Below are positions 6,710-8,490 of a stretch of 8,490 bases of DNA, piece by piece. This stretch comes from Balneolaceae bacterium (GTDB lineage Bacteria > Bacteroidota > Rhodothermia > Balneolales > Balneolaceae). The translations under genes were made by a program, and so were the position numbers. Where the stretch lies: the NCBI GenBank assembly GCA_007134665.1, contig SLKH01000185.1, positions 1 through 8,490 of the forward strand. Reading direction: 5' to 3'. The notes beneath the pieces were generated by a model. The model did no database searches. It saw nothing but the letters and a program-made list of their open reading frames with translations, and was not told the DNA's origin. Numbering within the stretch: the first letter of the stretch is position 1; each line of letters begins with the position of its first letter.

Positions 6710-6745
6710 TGATTCTTTGCGGGTAAGCTGAAATTCAAAGAATCA
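6710..6745 (+). terminator. Perfect hairpin just after dps
   Basis: TGATTCTTTG (6710-6719) pairs perfectly with CAAAGAATCA (6736-6745), a ten-base stem with a 16-base loop, starting two bases after the dps stop. It is AT-rich and lacks a T-run, so it is a weak intrinsic terminator. A transcript-end stabiliser is the other likely role. Confidence 0.4.
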
Positions 6746-6794
6746 GACAATCTTTATCATAGTGCTGTTTCATCGAATGAAATGCAGAAATTTT

Positions 6795-6850
6795 CCTTCA
6801 GGCTTGTCTGACCTTATTTTACATACATAAAAAGGGAAGCAGCCTGAGGG
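6795..6850. repeat. Long-spaced inverted repeat
   Basis: CCTTCAGGCT (6795-6804) pairs with AGCCTGAGGG (6841-6850) over ten positions with one G-T wobble, across a 36-base AT-rich loop. It may be the base of an RNA fold or a site for a DNA-binding protein; nothing in the sequence decides this. Confidence 0.4.
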
Positions 6851-6920
6851 TATTTTAGCTTAGGGGATGATAAGAGCTAACTATTATATGGCTGGCGATT
6901 TATTTATTTTCAGTCCATGC

Positions 6921-6946
6921 CTGAATTTCCAGGGGGGGGGATTCAG
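6921..6946. repeat. G9 homopolymer inside an inverted repeat
   Basis: Nine consecutive G (6932-6940) sit within CTGAAT (6921-6926) and its exact reverse complement ATTCAG (6941-6946). The tract lies 81 bases before the mscS start codon and outside any gene. It is the longest G/C homopolymer I noticed in the window and could vary in length by replication slippage. Confidence 0.6.
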
Positions 6947-7021
6947 TTTGTGACAAGGCGTTTGAATAATCGGCCGGTCGAGAGACTTACCTTTAACATT
7001 AACTTATGAAAATAACTAACC

Positions 7022-7840
7022 ATGGATAATACTGATCTGACCAATATTGATTTTATGGGTATAGTGATGGAGTACGGGCCAAATCTACTATTTGCTATAC
7101 TGACACTTGTAATTAGTTTATGGCTTGTAAAACTGATTGTAAAAGGGGTGAAAAAAGGACTTGATAAAGGGGATACAGAAGCGACTCTCAAGGGATTTAT
7201 CGTTAGCCTTCTATCAGTGTTGTTGAAAATTATGGTATATATCACAGCGTTAGGGATGTTGGGAGTTGAAATGACTTCCTTTATCGCTATCCTTGCTGCT
7301 GCCGGCCTTGCTGTTGGTTTGGCATTATCCGGAACACTTCAGAATTTTGCCGGTGGTGTGATGATTTTGTTTTTCAAGCCATTTAAAGTAGGGCATTTCG
7401 TAGAAGCCCAGGGACATATGGGTACCGTAAAAGAAATACAAATATTTGTAACTATTCTCACTACTCCTGATAACAAAACCGTGATCATACCAAACGGGCC
7501 GCTTGCCACGGGGTCATTGACGAATTTCTCAAGGCAGCCTAACCGAAGGGTCGACTGGACTTTCGGTATCGGATATGGCGATGACCTTGACAAAGCTTAT
7601 GAAGTGCTGAAAAGACTGCTTTCAGAAGACGATAGAGTTTTGAATGATCCGGAACCATTTCTGGCACTAAAAGAGCTGGGCGACAGTTCTGTAGATATTA
7701 CTGTCAGAGCCTGGGTTGATGCAGCTGATTACTGGCCGGTATTTTTCCGTATGAATGAACAGGTTTATAAAACATTTGATAAAGAAGGATTGTCTATTCC
7801 GTTTCCGCAACGGGATGTACATCTGTTTAAAGAGAACTGA
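7022..7840 (+). CDS. mscS: Small-conductance mechanosensitive channel, MscS family
   Basis: 272-residue inner-membrane channel, close to E. coli MscS (286). MscS heptamers open under membrane tension and release solutes during hypo-osmotic shock. Three membrane helices are visible: about 20-41, 58-80 and the pore helix 85-115. The pore helix has the Gly/Ala-rich packing motif, AAAGLAVGLALSG at 92-104, followed by TLQNFAGGVMILFFKPF and then VGHFVEAQG at the start of the beta domain. VTILTTPDNKTVIIPNG (143-159) is the usual beta-domain sequence, and the C-terminal IPFPQRDVHL (259-268) is the closing family motif. Its length places it with the minimal MscS group, not the long KefA/MscK types. 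The ATG at 7022 has no Shine-Dalgarno. It is flanked by a hairpin-rich gap upstream and a strong terminator downstream, so is a single-gene unit. Confidence 0.95.
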   Translation: MDNTDLTNIDFMGIVMEYGPNLLFAILTLVISLWLVKLIVKGVKKGLDKGDTEATLKGFIVSLLSVLLKIMVYITALGMLGVEMTSFIAILAAAGLAVGLALSGTLQNFAGGVMILFFKPFKVGHFVEAQGHMGTVKEIQIFVTILTTPDNKTVIIPNGPLATGSLTNFSRQPNRRVDWTFGIGYGDDLDKAYEVLKRLLSEDDRVLNDPEPFLALKELGDSSVDITVRAWVDAADYWPVFFRMNEQVYKTFDKEGLSIPFPQRDVHLFKEN

Positions 7841-7860
7841 TCATCCTGTAACTGACTTTG

Positions 7861-7902
7861 TAAACCCGTTAGTATCTGATGAAGCTAACGGGTTTATTTT
7901 TT
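7861..7902 (+). terminator. Strong Rho-independent terminator of mscS
   Basis: TAAACCCGTTAG (7861-7872) pairs perfectly with CTAACGGGTTTA (7885-7896), a twelve-base stem with a twelve-base loop, followed at once by six T (7897-7902). It starts 20 bases after the mscS stop codon. Confidence 0.92.
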
Positions 7903-8048
7903 ACAGACTGACCGATAAATCTGAATGTAGGATTAAAAATTTAAGTTCCATGGTTTTAGTTGCGTAGAAAATGAATCTTGTTTAAACTACTTATCTGTAA
8001 TAAAGCAGGCTCCGAGCCGTAAATGTGCACCAGAAAAATCGTATCGTT

Positions 8049-8490
8049 TTGTCCGATTCAGAAAATAAAACACCGCCCGCCAACAATTATCTTTTTGAAA
8101 ACAAATTTGCATATGTAACAGAAGAAGGTGAGTTGTATCTCAAGAAGAGTGCTCATTTTGATGTTCGTAAGCTTACCGTGTTTGAACCTGAGAATATTGA
8201 TAAAGAGTTGGAAAATTTTCGTGAAGAATTCTCAGTTCTTGAAAAAAAAGTGAATGAGGCTGTTTCTGCATGGAATGATCTTCAACAAGATGAACTCGAT
8301 ACAGCTATAAAAGGCTATGAGGAGCTCAAAACAGAGTTGTCTAATGCGGTCGCACTGGGTGATTTTGATTCTTTGGTTGAAAGTATGGATTCTGCTATTG
8401 AAAATTTGAGAGAGCGATTGAAAGAAGTTGACAGAGAAGAAGACGACGATGATGAAGTGGTTGAGGGGCAGGTTGTTGCTGAGGCTGAGG
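8049..8490 (+). CDS. Acidic coiled-coil protein, probable N-terminus of a DUF349-type protein (partial at 3' edge)
   Basis: An open frame runs from the TAA at 8001 to the right edge without a stop, read here by translating the plus strand. From TTG 8049 the product begins MSDSENKTPPANNYLFENKF, then AYVTEEGELYLKKSAHFDVRK (21-41), a long charged helix (51-125), the segment ALGDFDSLVESMDSAIENLRERL (102-124), and a strongly acidic stretch (128-147). The 'VTEEGELYLK' opening and the 'ALGDFDxL' helix resemble what I recall from the N-terminus of large DUF349 proteins of Bacteroidota/Rhodothermota. The DUF349 repeats themselves would lie beyond the window. No ATG is available before the conserved part: GTG 8025 (eight residues longer) and TTG 8049 are the candidates, and I prefer TTG. 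It is transcribed independently, after the mscS terminator. Confidence 0.7.
   Translation, partial: MSDSENKTPPANNYLFENKFAYVTEEGELYLKKSAHFDVRKLTVFEPENIDKELENFREEFSVLEKKVNEAVSAWNDLQQDELDTAIKGYEELKTELSNAVALGDFDSLVESMDSAIENLRERLKEVDREEDDDDEVVEGQVVAEAE

Larger units (their letters stand above)
6709..7021. other. Gene-free, hairpin-rich region between dps and mscS
   Basis: No plausible coding frame covers this region. It contains a perfect 10-bp hairpin immediately after dps, a longer-range 10-bp stem (6795-6850), a small TAGCT/AGCTA stem (6856-6860 with 6875-6879), a run of nine G flanked by a 6-base inverted repeat (6921-6946), and the leader of the mscS gene. A weak Bacteroidota-like promoter, TTTG (6961-6964) with TACCTTTA (6988-6995) at 23 bases, is one mismatch from TAnnTTTG but its spacing is long. 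Confidence 0.55.

Noticed and set aside
7755..7967. Plus-strand frame of 70 codons
   Set aside because: It overlaps the end of mscS and runs through the strong terminator stem, so is not a gene.
1..8490. CRISPR array, toxin-antitoxin, restriction, phage or transposon genes
   Set aside because: No regularly spaced repeats, no transposase or defence-protein motifs and no terminal inverted repeats with target duplications were seen.

Overview
The window looks like an ordinary chromosomal segment of a Bacteroidota-related bacterium. Balneolota (Balneolaceae) or Rhodothermota are the best guess. This rests on a DUF3822-like gene coupled to rsmD, on what looks like the N-terminus of a DUF349-type protein, on the general scarcity of Shine-Dalgarno sequences and on the moderately AT-rich composition. 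It is inference from gene content, not from any search. I see no CRISPR array, IS element, prophage, tRNA or rRNA.

Left part (1-3382), all on the minus strand and transcribed right to left: a membrane-anchored protein with a pseudopilin-like core (3382-2906), a DUF3822-like protein (2900-2004), the 16S rRNA guanine-966 methyltransferase rsmD (2007-1453, overlapping its upstream neighbour by ATGA), a 211-base gap with degenerate CACGAAG repeats, coaD (1241-696, coenzyme A synthesis) and a class I aminotransferase that runs off the left edge (623-1). The first three genes are tightly packed and are probably one operon. coaD and the aminotransferase may belong to it or have their own promoters. 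coaD has only TTG start candidates, and just before it sits a tiny ATG reading frame behind the best Shine-Dalgarno sequence I found in the window.

Middle (3383-6137): a 333-base divergent intergenic region, then a plus-strand group: a MATE-family transporter (TTG start), a SixA-type phosphohistidine phosphatase and a small unrecognised acidic protein. A stem-loop with a T-run at 6104-6137 closes the group.

Right part (6138-8490): dps (ferritin-like DNA-protection protein) behind an inverted repeat; a 313-base gene-free stretch with several hairpins and a run of nine G; an MscS-type mechanosensitive channel with a strong 12-bp-stem terminator (7861-7902); and the beginning of an acidic coiled-coil protein resembling the N-terminus of DUF349 proteins, cut by the right edge.

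Most genes are housekeeping (CoA, ribosome modification, amino-acid metabolism) or stress/envelope functions (MATE, Dps, MscS). I do not see a convincing new multi-gene system. The best leads are the coaD leader arrangement, the pairing of a pseudopilin-like protein with a possible actin-like-fold protein upstream of rsmD, and the structured G9-containing region between dps and mscS.
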